From positions 6,262,001 through 6,326,000 of the forward strand of contig NZ_CP120983.1 of the NCBI RefSeq assembly GCF_030719215.1: a DNA stretch of 64,000 nucleotides. Reading direction: 5' to 3'. The notes under the pieces are model-generated. The model worked only from the letters and a program-made list of their open reading frames with translations. It had not been told where the DNA came from and ran no database searches. How positions within the stretch are numbered: the stretch's first letter is position 1; each line of letters starts with the position of its first letter. The stretch comes from Streptomyces sp. Alt3. GTDB lineage: Bacteria > Actinomycetota > Actinomycetes > Streptomycetales > Streptomycetaceae. Both the position numbers and the translations under genes were made by a program. Below, piece by piece: positions 24,946-34,176 of this stretch.

Positions 24946-25662
24946 TCAGTCCTCGCCGAGGTAGGCCTTGCGGACCGACTCGTCGTGGAGGAGGTCGGCG
25001 CCCGTGCCGGAGAGGACGACCTTGCCGACCTCCATGACGTGGCCCTGGTCCGCGAGGGAGAGGGCCGCCTGGGCGTTCTGCTCGACGAGCAGGATCGTGG
25101 TGCCCGACGCCTTGAGCTCGACGATGGTCTCCATGATCTTCTGCATCATGATCGGCGAGAGGCCCATGGAGGGTTCGTCGAGCATGAGCAACTTGGGCTG
25201 GGACATGAGTGCGCGTCCCATGGCGAGCATCTGCTGTTCGCCTCCGGAGAGGGTTCCGGCGGCCTGCTTCCGGCGTTCCCCGAGGATGGGGAAGAGGTCG
25301 TAGGCGCGCTGGATGTCCTTCTCGATGCCTGCCTTGTCGGTGCGGAGGAAGGCGCCGAGCTGGAGGTTCTCCGCGATGCTGAGGCGGGGGAAGATGTGGC
25401 GGCCTTCGGGGGAGTGGGCGAGGCCCAGTGCCACGATCTTGTGGGCGGGGATCCCGGTAAGGGGTTTCCCGTCGAAGAGGATCCGCCCGCCGGAGGGCTT
25501 GAGGAGGCCGGAGAGGGTGCGCAGGGTGGTGGTCTTGCCCGCACCGTTGGTGCCGATGAGGGTGACGACCTGGCCGGCCTTGACGGTGAAGGAGATTCCC
25601 TTGACGGCTTCGATCTTGCCGTAGGCGACCCTGAGGTCCTCGACCTCGAGCAGTGCGGTCAC
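24946..25662 (-). CDS. livF: Branched-chain amino acid ABC transporter, ATPase LivF
   Basis: 238 residues of ABC ATPase: Walker A GTNGAGKT near 36-44, signature LSGGEQQ, Walker B LLMLDEPS and the switch histidine region near the C-terminus. It powers uptake of Leu/Ile/Val with LivG. The GTG start overlaps the livG stop as GTGA. It is the last gene of livKHMGF. Confidence 0.95.
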   Translation of the reverse strand: MTALLEVEDLRVAYGKIEAVKGISFTVKAGQVVTLIGTNGAGKTTTLRTLSGLLKPSGGRILFDGKPLTGIPAHKIVALGLAHSPEGRHIFPRLSIAENLQLGAFLRTDKAGIEKDIQRAYDLFPILGERRKQAAGTLSGGEQQMLAMGRALMSQPKLLMLDEPSMGLSPIMMQKIMETIVELKASGTTILLVEQNAQAALSLADQGHVMEVGKVVLSGTGADLLHDESVRKAYLGED

Positions 25663-26546
25663 TGGCCTTCCCCTTCTGTGCTGGTGGTGCTTCCCGCGTT
25701 GTCCGCTGTGGCGGATTCGGCCTCGGGTGCGTCGGCCTTCTCGGGGGTGTCGCCTTCGAAGGGCGTGCCGAGGTAGGCGGCGACGACGCGTTCGTCGCCC
25801 TGGACGACTGCGGGTGTGCCTTCGACGAGTTTTTCGCCCTGGACTAGGCAGGCGACGCGGTCGCAGAGGTTGAAGATGAAGCGCATGTCGTGCTCGATGA
25901 CGAGTACGGCGATGCCCATGTCCCGGATGGCGAAGATGAGTTGTTCTGTGACGCGGGTTTCCTGCGGGTTCATGCCGGCGGTGGGCTCGTCGAGGAGGAG
26001 GAGGCCGGGGTCGCTGGCGAGGGCGCGGGCGATTTCCAGCTTGCGCTGGTCTCCGTAGGGGAGGTTGCGTGCGAGGTGGTCGGCCTTGTCCTGGAGGCCG
26101 ATGAACTCGAGGAGTTCCATGGCGCGTGCGTGGGACGCGGCTTCGGCCTTCTTGAATCCGGGGCCGCGCAGGAGGGCGGACCAGAGGCCTTCCTTGGTCC
26201 TGGTGTGGCGTCCGACGAGGACGTTCTCCAGGACGGTCATGTTGGCGAAGAGCCGGATGTTCTGGAAGGTGCGGGCGATGCCTGCCTGGGTGACGAGGTG
26301 GGGCTTGGGCGGGAGGACGGTGCCCTTGTAGCGGACCTTGCCCTCGGTGGGGACGTAGAGGCCGGTGAGGCAGTTGAAGAAGGTGGTCTTGCCTGCGCCG
26401 TTGGGGCCGATGAGGCCGACGATCTCTCCGGCGTTGACGGTGAGGTCGACGTTGCGTACGGCGGTGAGGCCGCCGAAGCGCATGGTGACGCCGCTTGCGT
26501 CCAGGACGGGCGTGGTGGTCTCGGTGGTGGTCGTCATGTCGTTCAC
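25659..26546 (-). CDS. livG: Branched-chain amino acid ABC transporter, ATPase LivG
   Basis: 295 residues from the GTG at 26546. Walker A GPNGAGKTT, a LivG-type signature LPYGDQRKLE (in place of the classical LSGGQ), Walker B LLLLDEPTAGMNP, then an acidic Glu/Ala/Thr-rich tail of about 30 residues that is longer than usual. The GTG overlaps the livM stop (GTGA), matching the other junctions of the operon, with GAAGG 7 nt upstream. An ATG nine bases downstream (26537) is the alternative start. Confidence 0.93.
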   Translation of the reverse strand: MNDMTTTTETTTPVLDASGVTMRFGGLTAVRNVDLTVNAGEIVGLIGPNGAGKTTFFNCLTGLYVPTEGKVRYKGTVLPPKPHLVTQAGIARTFQNIRLFANMTVLENVLVGRHTRTKEGLWSALLRGPGFKKAEAASHARAMELLEFIGLQDKADHLARNLPYGDQRKLEIARALASDPGLLLLDEPTAGMNPQETRVTEQLIFAIRDMGIAVLVIEHDMRFIFNLCDRVACLVQGEKLVEGTPAVVQGDERVVAAYLGTPFEGDTPEKADAPEAESATADNAGSTTSTEGEGQ

Positions 26547-28285
26547 GCCCCCGCCTTCACGGTGCCGACGCCGGATTCGGGCAGTGTGCCTTCGGGCGTG
26601 TCGAGTTGGCCGGTCTCGTGGAATTCGAGCTGGGCGCGCCGGTTGGCGATGAGGCCTTCGGGGCGGAAGCGCATCAGCAGGATGAGTGCGAGGCCGAAGC
26701 CGAGGAGCTGGTAGTCCTGGAGGAACTGCAGCTTCGCGGGGATCATGTAGAGGAGGGTCGCGCCGATCAGGGGTCCGCTGATGGTTCCCATGCCGCCGAG
26801 GATGACTGCGGCGAGGAGGAAGGCGGAGTTGGGCGGCACGGGTCCGGCGAAGACGTACATCTCCGGGACGACGGTGCTCTGTACGTGGGCCTGGACGGTG
26901 CCGGCGAGGCCGGCGAGGGTGGCGCCGAGGGCGAAGGCGATGAGTTTGACGCGGAAGCCGTTGATGCCCATGGCGGTGGCGGCGGTCTCGTCCTCGCGGA
27001 TGGCGACCCAGGCGCGGCCGATGCGGGAGCTGCCGGCGCGGCTGAAGACGAGGACCACGAGGATCATCGCGAGCAGCATGAGCAGGTAGTAGTTGGCGTA
27101 TCCGCCGAGTTCGATGCCCAGGATCGTGTGGGATTCGCCGAAGTCGTATCCGAAGAAGACGAGGTCGGGGATGTTGGGTACGCCGTTGGGGCCGTTGGTG
27201 ACCTGGGGTCCGGATACGCCGTCGAGGTTGCCGACGGTGATGCGGAAGATCTCGCCGAAGCCGAGGGTGACGATGGCGAGGTAGTCGCCGCGGAGTCGGA
27301 GGGTGGGTGCGCCGATGACGACGCCGAAGATGAGGGAGACGGCCGCTCCGGTGAGGACGGCTGCCCAGAAGGGGAAGTGGACGTCGAAGGCGGAGGCGGT
27401 GGTGCCGGAGACGAGTGCGGCGGTGTAGGCGCCGACGCCGAGGAAGGCGACGTATCCGAGGTCGAGGAGTCCGGCGAGGCCGACGACGATGTTCAGTCCG
27501 AGTGCGACCGTCGCGAAGATGAGGATGTTGACCGCGATCAGGGTGTACTGGTCGGTGGTCTGGGTGAAGGGGAACGCCGCGGCGGCGACGAACGCGGCGG
27601 CTACGGCGATGGAGCGGTACTTGGTGGTGAGCACCGAGAGCCGGGCCATGATGCCGGATTTGAACAGGGCGCCGATGGCGAAGCCCGCGGTGATCATGTA
27701 GCCGGTGAAGAGTTCGGCGTATTCGGTGTCGATGCCGTAGGTGACGACGAAGAGGCCGGTGCCGAAGGCGAGGACGATGATGAGGATCTCGGCCCAGGAG
27801 GGGAGCTCCTTGGGGCGGGAGGCCTTGCGGGTGTCGTCGGGGAGGAGGAAGGCGGCGAGCGGGATGGCCGAGGCCACTGCTGCGACGAAGCCGCCGGGCT
27901 CCAGGTTGACGATGCCGCCGAGTTCGACGGCGATGGCGATGACGGTGAACCAGGTGGTGCCGAAGGCGCCGAGGGCCAGGAACTGGAGTGCTTTGGTGGT
28001 GCCGGTGGGTGCGAGCCAGCGGAGGCCGCGGATGTCGAGGGCGGCGAGTGCGTACAGGAGTACGAGGGCGCCTGCGACGAGGGTGAGGACCTGGAGGCCG
28101 CCGGGGTAGCCGTAGACGGTGAGGTCGCCGGGGAATTCGTCGGTGTAGGTCCAGGAGAGGAAGGTGCTGGCGATGGTGGCGATACCGCCGAGGGCGGTGG
28201 CCCATCGCAGGGTGGTGGTGCGGGAGCCGGTGTCGGCCGGGGTGGTGACGGCGGTTTTCGTGGTGTCGGTTGTCATGGCTCTCAC
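26543..28285 (-). CDS. livM: Branched-chain amino acid ABC transporter, permease LivM
   Basis: 580 residues, much longer than the typical 300-400. The C-terminal part (about 230-555) is a normal LivM permease (VALGLNIVVGLAGLLDLGYVAFLGVGAYTAAL, then LRLRGDYLAIVTLGFGEI). The N-terminal 220 residues add about six extra membrane segments, an extension known in some actinobacterial LivM proteins. The GTG at 28285 overlaps the livH stop by GTGA; an in-frame ATG lies 9 nt downstream. Confidence 0.93.
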   Translation of the reverse strand: MRAMTTDTTKTAVTTPADTGSRTTTLRWATALGGIATIASTFLSWTYTDEFPGDLTVYGYPGGLQVLTLVAGALVLLYALAALDIRGLRWLAPTGTTKALQFLALGAFGTTWFTVIAIAVELGGIVNLEPGGFVAAVASAIPLAAFLLPDDTRKASRPKELPSWAEILIIVLAFGTGLFVVTYGIDTEYAELFTGYMITAGFAIGALFKSGIMARLSVLTTKYRSIAVAAAFVAAAAFPFTQTTDQYTLIAVNILIFATVALGLNIVVGLAGLLDLGYVAFLGVGAYTAALVSGTTASAFDVHFPFWAAVLTGAAVSLIFGVVIGAPTLRLRGDYLAIVTLGFGEIFRITVGNLDGVSGPQVTNGPNGVPNIPDLVFFGYDFGESHTILGIELGGYANYYLLMLLAMILVVLVFSRAGSSRIGRAWVAIREDETAATAMGINGFRVKLIAFALGATLAGLAGTVQAHVQSTVVPEMYVFAGPVPPNSAFLLAAVILGGMGTISGPLIGATLLYMIPAKLQFLQDYQLLGFGLALILLMRFRPEGLIANRRAQLEFHETGQLDTPEGTLPESGVGTVKAGA

Positions 28286-29214
28286 GCCCGATCCGCGACG
28301 CGCTCGCCGAGCAGGCCTTGTGGCCTGACGAGGAGGACGACGATGAGAAGTACGAATGCCCAGACGTTGGCCCAGGCGCCGCCGCCGAGCTGCTGCATGC
28401 CGGGGATCTCTTCGATGTAGGCGATGGAGAGGGCTTCGGCGAGGCCGAGGACGACTCCGCCGACCATGGCGCCGTAGATGTTGCCGATTCCGCCGAGTAC
28501 GGCGGCGGTGAAGGCCTTGAGGCCGAGGAGGAAGCCCATCTCGAAGTTGATCTGGCCCTTGTCGAGGCCGTAGGCGACGGCTGCGATGGCGGCGAACGCG
28601 GCTCCGATGGCGAAGGCCATCACGATGATGCGGTCGGTGTTGATGCCCATGAGCTTGGCCGTGTCGGGGTCCTGTGCGGTGGCCTGCATGGCGCGGCCGC
28701 TGCGGCTCTTGGCGACGAACATGCCGAGGGCGAGCATGCAGAGGGGGGCGAGGACGAGGATGAAGGCGTCTGCGCGCTGGAGGTAGAGGTTGTCGAAGAT
28801 CTTGAACGACTCGCCCTGGAACTCCGGGAAGCTACGCGGCTTCTTGGCGTCGGGGTAGAAGCCCCAGACAAGCTGCTGGAGGACGATCGACAGGCCGATC
28901 GCGGTGATGAGGGGTGCCAGTCGTGGTGCGCCGCGCAGGGGGCGGTAGGCGAAGCGTTCCGCGGCTGTCGCCACGGCGACGGAGGCGATGGCGCCTCCGA
29001 TGATCATGAGGGGTATGACCACCATGAGCGAGGTTCCGCTGGGGAGCGCGAGGTAGGTGGTGAGGGCGCCGAAGCCCCCGATCATGAAGATCTCGCCGTG
29101 GGCGAAATTGATGAGCTGGACGATGCCGTACACCATGGTGTACCCGATGGCTATGAGGCCATAGAGCGCGCCGAGTGCGAGGCCGTTCGCCAGCTGTTGC
29201 GGCAGTTCGTTCAC
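28282..29214 (-). CDS. livH: Branched-chain amino acid ABC transporter, permease LivH
   Basis: 310 residues from GTG, a normal-length LivH. Hydrophobic segments cover most of it, with family motifs LANGLALGALYGLIAIGYTMVYG near the N-terminus and INFAHGEIFMIG. With LivM it forms the membrane channel. It begins 100 bp after livK, across an intergenic hairpin, so the transporter genes are probably expressed at a lower level than the binding protein. Confidence 0.95.
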   Translation of the reverse strand: MNELPQQLANGLALGALYGLIAIGYTMVYGIVQLINFAHGEIFMIGGFGALTTYLALPSGTSLMVVIPLMIIGGAIASVAVATAAERFAYRPLRGAPRLAPLITAIGLSIVLQQLVWGFYPDAKKPRSFPEFQGESFKIFDNLYLQRADAFILVLAPLCMLALGMFVAKSRSGRAMQATAQDPDTAKLMGINTDRIIVMAFAIGAAFAAIAAVAYGLDKGQINFEMGFLLGLKAFTAAVLGGIGNIYGAMVGGVVLGLAEALSIAYIEEIPGMQQLGGGAWANVWAFVLLIVVLLVRPQGLLGERVADRA

Positions 29215-29247
29215 CGCAGTGCCTCCGATGAGCTTGTCGGATATGAC

Positions 29248-29282
29248 ACCGCGCGAGGGCGCTGTTTGCGCCCTCGCGCGGT
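29248..29282 (-). terminator. Intra-operon hairpin between livK and livH
   Basis: Perfect 15-bp stem (29248-29262 with 29268-29282) around a TGTTT loop, 32 bp after the livK stop. Partial termination here would give excess binding protein over membrane components, a common arrangement in ABC operons. Confidence 0.85.
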
Positions 29283-29313
29283 CAGGAGCGTGTGCTGTGG
29301 GTGTGCTGGGTGA

Positions 29314-30549
29314 TCAGTCCTCGAACGTGGCGCTCTTGACGTCCTTCCAGGCGCCCTTCTGGACCTCGTAGACGGTGAGCTGCTTGTTGGTGGTGTCGCC
29401 GAACTCGTCGAAGGAGACCTTGCCGGTCACGCCGTCGAAGGAGACCTTGGACATGGCCTCGGTGACCTTGGCGCGGGCGTCCTCGGGGAGCTTGCCGTCG
29501 TTGTCGGCGACGACGGTCTTGACGGCCTGGATGATGGCCCATCCGGCGTCGTAGGAGTAGCCGCCGTAGGCCGCGAACGGGTCCTTGTAGCCGCCGGCCT
29601 GGTAGTCCGCGATGAACTGCTTGGCGGTCGGGAGGGCTTCGACGGGGTAGCCGACGGAGGTGGCGAAGTCGCCGTCGTTGGCCTCACCGGAGGCGCTGAT
29701 GAAGGCGGGGTCGTAGATGCCGTCGCCGCCCATGGTGGGGATCTTGGCGCCGGTCTTCTTGATCTGGTCGGAGAGCAGGCCGCCCTCGGGGTACTGGCCG
29801 CCGTAGTAGACGGAGTCGGCGCCGGAGCTCTTGACCTTGTCGGCGGTGCTGGAGAAGTCGGTCTCCTTCACCGTGACGTGGTCGGTGCCGACGACCTTGC
29901 CGCCGAGGCGCTCGAATTCCGCGGAGAAGATCGCGGCGAGGCCGGCGCCGTAGGTCTGCTTGTCGTCGACGACGTAGACCTTCTTCTTCTTGGCGTCGTT
30001 GAAGAGGTACTGGGCGGCGAACTTGCCCTGGACGACGTCGGTGGCGCAGGTGCGGAAGTAGGTCTTGAAGACGCGCTTGGAGTCGCCCTTGCCCCAGTTG
30101 TCGCCCTGGCTGAGGGCGGGGTTGGTGTTGGCGGGGGAGACCTGTGCGAGGTCGGCCTTCTCGAAGACGCCCTGCATGGACTGGGCGACGCCGGAGTTGA
30201 GGGGGCCGACGGCTCCGAGGACTTCCTTGTTGCCGACGAGCTTGGTGGCGTTGGCCTGTCCGGAGGCGGGGACGGCCTGGTCGTCGAGGGCTTCGATCTT
30301 GAACTCGATGCCGGGGACCTCGTTGTTCTTGTTCGCGGTCTTGGCCGCGAGGTCCACGGAGTTCTTGATGCCCTGGCCGAGCGCGGAGAGGGATCCGGTC
30401 AGCGGGGCGTCGACACCGATGACGACGGTGGTCTTGCTGCCGCTGTCGCTGCTGCCCTTGCTGTTGTCGTCGCGCGATCCACAGGCGGTGAGGGTGAGTG
30501 CACCGGTGGTGAGCACTGTGGTGAGGATGATCAAAGAACGGTGTCGCAC
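29314..30549 (-). CDS. livK: Branched-chain amino acid binding lipoprotein
   Basis: 411 residues from GTG. A lipoprotein signal peptide ends in LTAC (C23), followed by a Ser/Asp/Lys-rich linker and a type I periplasmic-binding fold (VVIGVDAPLTGSLSALGQGIKNSVDLA). Outside the membrane it captures Leu/Ile/Val, or a related amino acid, for LivHMGF. First gene of the operon; the region before it is long and contains a large inverted repeat. The symbol livK rather than livJ is a convention. Confidence 0.93.
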   Translation of the reverse strand: MRHRSLIILTTVLTTGALTLTACGSRDDNSKGSSDSGSKTTVVIGVDAPLTGSLSALGQGIKNSVDLAAKTANKNNEVPGIEFKIEALDDQAVPASGQANATKLVGNKEVLGAVGPLNSGVAQSMQGVFEKADLAQVSPANTNPALSQGDNWGKGDSKRVFKTYFRTCATDVVQGKFAAQYLFNDAKKKKVYVVDDKQTYGAGLAAIFSAEFERLGGKVVGTDHVTVKETDFSSTADKVKSSGADSVYYGGQYPEGGLLSDQIKKTGAKIPTMGGDGIYDPAFISASGEANDGDFATSVGYPVEALPTAKQFIADYQAGGYKDPFAAYGGYSYDAGWAIIQAVKTVVADNDGKLPEDARAKVTEAMSKVSFDGVTGKVSFDEFGDTTNKQLTVYEVQKGAWKDVKSATFED

Positions 30550-31142
30550 GAAAGGTCCTTTCCCTGGCGCGGCCTCCTCTGCATGAGGTGCCGTGACTAC
30601 GCCGGGCTGTACTGGTCGATACAGGGCCGTGCAGCAGACATGCCCGGCGGCGCGGTGACTGGCCGTGACTCTATGGGCAGGTGCGGGGGTGCGGGACGGG
30701 TCCGCTGATGATGTGACTGTCTTGTTATGCCGTGGGGAAGGCTTGTTGGCCGCAGTGTGGAGGTGTACGGCTTTTGCCCGGGCGGCGGAGTGACCGCATG
30801 GTGAGAACCCGCAGCTCTGCTAAGGGGCTTGGGGCGATCTTGGTGCTGTCACGCGAATCGGGGCGCAAGGGGCGTGGCGAGGATCCGTCGGCTGTGCCGG
30901 GGCGGTGTGCGCGACGTTTTTCGTGTATTGCACACATGTTACGGAGTGTTACATGTGTGGGATATGTGAGAGGCCCCGGGGAGGCGGTTTGGCTGCTGAA
31001 GTGGCTCATGGAACGGGCTTCACGGTCAGGGGTGTTGACCCTGTGTGTCCACCAAGTCCCGTGATTTGCTTCGGATATGGGTCTGCCCGGTCCGGAATGC
31101 GGTGAGCTTTCCGGCCGGGCAGTGGGGTGTTGCGAGGGTGGG
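30550..31142. other. Long non-coding region upstream of livK
   Basis: 593 bp without a credible gene, between the livK start and the stop of the thioesterase gene, which is also on the minus strand. It must hold the livK promoter. It is less GC-rich than its surroundings and contains one large inverted repeat (30931-30959). A small RNA or a short leader cannot be excluded. Confidence 0.6.
30931..30959. promoter_or_regulatory. Large inverted repeat, candidate operator
   Basis: CACACATGTTAC (30931-30942) and GTTACATGTGTG (30948-30959) match as an inverted repeat at 11 of 12 positions, with a 9-bp perfect outer arm and a 5-nt centre. It stands out in an AT-richer patch about 380 bp upstream of livK and could bind a GntR-, TetR- or Lrp-type regulator. 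Confidence 0.5.
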
Positions 31143-31613
31143 TCAGTCGGCGGCGGGGCGGGGTGCGTCGCGGAGCAGGCAGGTGAGGCGGGCGGTGCAG
31201 ACCCGCTTGTCGTGCTCGTCAGTGATGACGACCTCGTACGTGGCGGTGGAGCGTCCGCGGTGGACCGGGGTGGCGACGCCCGTGACGAGGCCGTTGCGGA
31301 CGCCCCGGTGGTGGGTGCAGTTGAGGTCGACGCCGACGGCGATCTTGGTGGCGCCGCCGTGGAGCATGCTGCCGATGGAGCCGAGGGTCTCGGCGAGGAC
31401 GGCCGAGGCGCCGCCGTGGAGCAGTCCGTAGGGCTGGGTGTTGCCTTCGACGGGCATGGTTCCCACGACGCGGTCGGCGGAGGCTTCGACGATCGTGACG
31501 CCCATGCGCTCGCCGAGGTGTCCGGCGGAGAAGAGTGCGGGGAGGTCGACGCCGAGTGCCGCGTACTCGTCGATGATCTCCTTGGGGAACGTGGGTGCGG
31601 TGTGCTCGCCCAT
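31143..31613 (-). CDS. PaaI-type hotdog thioesterase
   Basis: 156 residues. The hotdog-fold signature is visible: G-x-x-H-G-G-A in PYGLLHGGASAVLAETLGS, with the catalytic-acid position in the following helix, then VGVDLNCTHHRGVRNG. It should hydrolyse acyl-CoA (phenylacetyl- or hydroxybenzoyl-type) in the cytoplasm; the substrate is unknown. I chose the ATG at 31613, which has GGAG 9 nt upstream; a GTG at 31658 is the alternative. Confidence 0.9.
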   Translation of the reverse strand: MGEHTAPTFPKEIIDEYAALGVDLPALFSAGHLGERMGVTIVEASADRVVGTMPVEGNTQPYGLLHGGASAVLAETLGSIGSMLHGGATKIAVGVDLNCTHHRGVRNGLVTGVATPVHRGRSTATYEVVITDEHDKRVCTARLTCLLRDAPRPAAD

Positions 31614-31701
31614 GGGGTCCGGCTCCGATCGTGTGCGGTCGTCCGTTGCTGTGTGCACTGTTCTTATCAGACGGCTGAGCGTCCGCTTAGGGATGTGTGG
31701 C

Positions 31702-33972
31702 TCAGGGCGTCTCGAACCGGACGACGACCGATTTGCTGGCCGGGGTGTTGCTGGTGTCCGCGGTGGCGTCCAGGGGGACGAGCACGTTGGTCTCGGGGTA
31801 GTACGCCGCGGCGCAGCCCCGTGCGGTGGGGTAGTGGACGACGCGGAAGCCGGGGGCGCGGCGTTCGACGCCGTCCTTCCACTCGCTCACGAGGTCGGTG
31901 TAGGAGCCGTCGGCGAGTCCGAGGGCCTGGGCGTCCTGGGGGTTGACCATGACGATGCGGCGGCCGCCCTTGATGCCGCGGTAGCGGTCGTCGAGGCCGT
32001 AGATCGTGGTGTTGTACTGGTCGTGGGAGCGCAGGGTCTGGAGGAGGAGCCGGCCTTCGGGGAGTTCGGGGTACTCGACCGGTGCGGCGGTGAAGTTGGC
32101 CTTGCCGGTGGCGGTGGGGAAGCGGCGTTCGTCGCGGGGGCCGTGGGGGAGGGTGAATCCGCCGGGCCGGGCGACGCGGGCGTTGAAGTCCTCGAAGCCG
32201 GGGACGACGCGGGAGATGCGGTCGCGGATCGTGCCGTAGTCCTTCTCGAAGTCCTCCCACGGGGTGGTGGAGGCGGGGCCGAGGACGGCGCGGGCGAGGC
32301 GGGCGACGATCGCGGGTTCGGAGAGCAGGTGGGGGCTCGCGGGGGTGAGGTTGCCGCGTGAGGCGTGGACCATGCCCATGGAGTCCTCGACGGTGACGAA
32401 CTGCTTCCCGCCGGCGGTCACGTCCTTGTCGGTGCGGCCGAGCGTGGGCAGGATCAGGGCGCGGGTGCCGGTGACGGCGTGCGAGCGGTTGAGTTTGGTC
32501 GAGACGTGGACGGTGAGGCGTGCCTTGCGCATGGCGGCCTCGGTGACGGCGGTGTCGGGGGTGGCGCCGACGAAGTTGCCGCCCATGGCGAAGAAGACCT
32601 TGGCGTCGCCGTCGCGGAGTGCCTGGATGGACCGTACGACGTCGTAGCCGTGGTGCCGGGGCGAGGTGATGCCGAATTCCTGGTCGAGGGCGTCGAGGAA
32701 GGCCGTGGAGGGCCGTTCGAAGATGCCCATGGTGCGGTCGCCCTGGACGTTGGAGTGGCCGCGTACGGGGCAGACGCCGGCGCCGGGCCTGCCGATGTTG
32801 CCGCGCAGGAGGAGGAGGTTGACGACTTCGCGGATGGTCGGCACGGAGTGCTTGTGCTGGGTGAGGCCCATGGCCCAGCAGACGATGGTGCGTTCCGAGG
32901 TGAGGATCATGGCGAGCGCCTGCTCGATGGTGGCGCGGTCGAGGCCGGTGGCGGTGAGGGTCTCCTCCCAGTCGGCTGCTCGGGCGGCCTCGGCGAACTC
33001 CTCGTAGCCGTGGGTGTGTTCGGTGACGAAGTCGGTGTCGACCGCGCCGTCGGCCTCGATGATCATTTTGTTGAGGAGGCGGAAGAGCGCCTGGTCGCCG
33101 CCGATGCGGATCTGGAGGAAGAGGTCGGTGAGGGCGGCGCCCTTGAGCATGCCGCGGGCCGTCTGGGGGTTCTTGAACCGTTCGAGGCCGGCTTCGGGCA
33201 GCGGGTTCACCGAGATGATCTTCGCCCCGGCGGTCTTGGCCTGTTCGAGGGCCGAGAGCATCCGGGGGTGGTTGGTGCCGGGGTTCTGTCCGGCGACGAT
33301 GATCAGGTCGGCCTGGTGGAGGTCTTCGAGGCTGACGCTGCCCTTGCCGATCCCTATGGTCTCGGTGAGGGCGGAGCCGGACGACTCGTGGCACATGTTG
33401 GAGCAGTCGGGCAGGTTGTTGGTGCCGAACTCACGGGCGAGGAGCTGGAGGAGGAACGCCGTTTCGTTGCTGGTGCGGCCCGAGGTGTAGAAGAGCGCCT
33501 CGTCGGGGGAGGAGAGCGCGGTCAGTTCCTCGGCGATGATCTCGAAGGCGCGTTCCCAGGTCACGGCCTCGTAGCGGTCGGCTCCCTCGGGCAGGTACAC
33601 GGGCTGGGTGATACGTCCCTGCTGGCCGAGCCAGTAACCGCTGCGGGTGCCGAGGTCGGCGACGGTGTGCGCGGCGAAGAAGTCGGGGGTGACGCGGCGC
33701 AGGGTCGCCTCCTCGGCGACGGCCTTGGCGCCGTTCTCGCAGAACTCGGCCGTGTGGCGTTTGTCGCCCTCGGGCCAGGCGCAGCCGGGGCAGTCGAAGC
33801 CGTCCTTCTGGTTGACCTTGAGGAGGGTCTGCGCGGTGCGGCGGACGCCCATCTGCTGCTGGGCGATGCGCAGGGTGTGGGCGACTGCGGGCAGTCCGGC
33901 GGCGGCGTGCTGGACCGGGTCGATCTGCGGCGCGTCCTGGACCGGGTCTCCGGTCGGGGGCTTGGTTGCCAT
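31702..33972 (-). CDS. FdhF/YdeP-family molybdopterin oxidoreductase
   Basis: 756 residues of a molybdopterin guanine dinucleotide enzyme. An N-terminal CPGC motif (residues 61-64) may hold an Fe-S cluster. CHES in the SNMCHESSGSAL stretch (about 191-202) is the family active-site region, GQNPGTNHPRML binds the cofactor, and the C-terminal MopB domain is present (ETNVLVPLDATAD). The family is related to formate dehydrogenase H, but most members have no proven substrate; some are linked to acid resistance. GGGGAG lies 4 nt before the ATG. No maturation (fdhD) gene is in the window. Confidence 0.9.
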   Translation of the reverse strand: MATKPPTGDPVQDAPQIDPVQHAAAGLPAVAHTLRIAQQQMGVRRTAQTLLKVNQKDGFDCPGCAWPEGDKRHTAEFCENGAKAVAEEATLRRVTPDFFAAHTVADLGTRSGYWLGQQGRITQPVYLPEGADRYEAVTWERAFEIIAEELTALSSPDEALFYTSGRTSNETAFLLQLLAREFGTNNLPDCSNMCHESSGSALTETIGIGKGSVSLEDLHQADLIIVAGQNPGTNHPRMLSALEQAKTAGAKIISVNPLPEAGLERFKNPQTARGMLKGAALTDLFLQIRIGGDQALFRLLNKMIIEADGAVDTDFVTEHTHGYEEFAEAARAADWEETLTATGLDRATIEQALAMILTSERTIVCWAMGLTQHKHSVPTIREVVNLLLLRGNIGRPGAGVCPVRGHSNVQGDRTMGIFERPSTAFLDALDQEFGITSPRHHGYDVVRSIQALRDGDAKVFFAMGGNFVGATPDTAVTEAAMRKARLTVHVSTKLNRSHAVTGTRALILPTLGRTDKDVTAGGKQFVTVEDSMGMVHASRGNLTPASPHLLSEPAIVARLARAVLGPASTTPWEDFEKDYGTIRDRISRVVPGFEDFNARVARPGGFTLPHGPRDERRFPTATGKANFTAAPVEYPELPEGRLLLQTLRSHDQYNTTIYGLDDRYRGIKGGRRIVMVNPQDAQALGLADGSYTDLVSEWKDGVERRAPGFRVVHYPTARGCAAAYYPETNVLVPLDATADTSNTPASKSVVVRFETP

Positions 33973-34176
33973 GGTGCTCCCCTTCGAGCGCTTGAGGGGG
34001 CGCGCTCACGTCCTCGCGCGCCCTGTCACGTCTTCTACGCCTTCACTGTCTTTCGATCCTGTCATGCACGCGTGGCGGGTCGCCGCGGGGGAAGGGGGTG
34101 GCCGGTGCGTGGCGGGTGGAGGGGCCCGGGTGGTGGCCGGTCCGGAATGTCAGTGGTCCGTGGCAGGATCGGGGGC

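Noticed and set aside
26495..28420. 641-codon plus-strand frame opposite livM
   Set aside because: Low-complexity Gly/Glu/Asp/Val product and no ribosome site; LivM motifs are on the minus strand.
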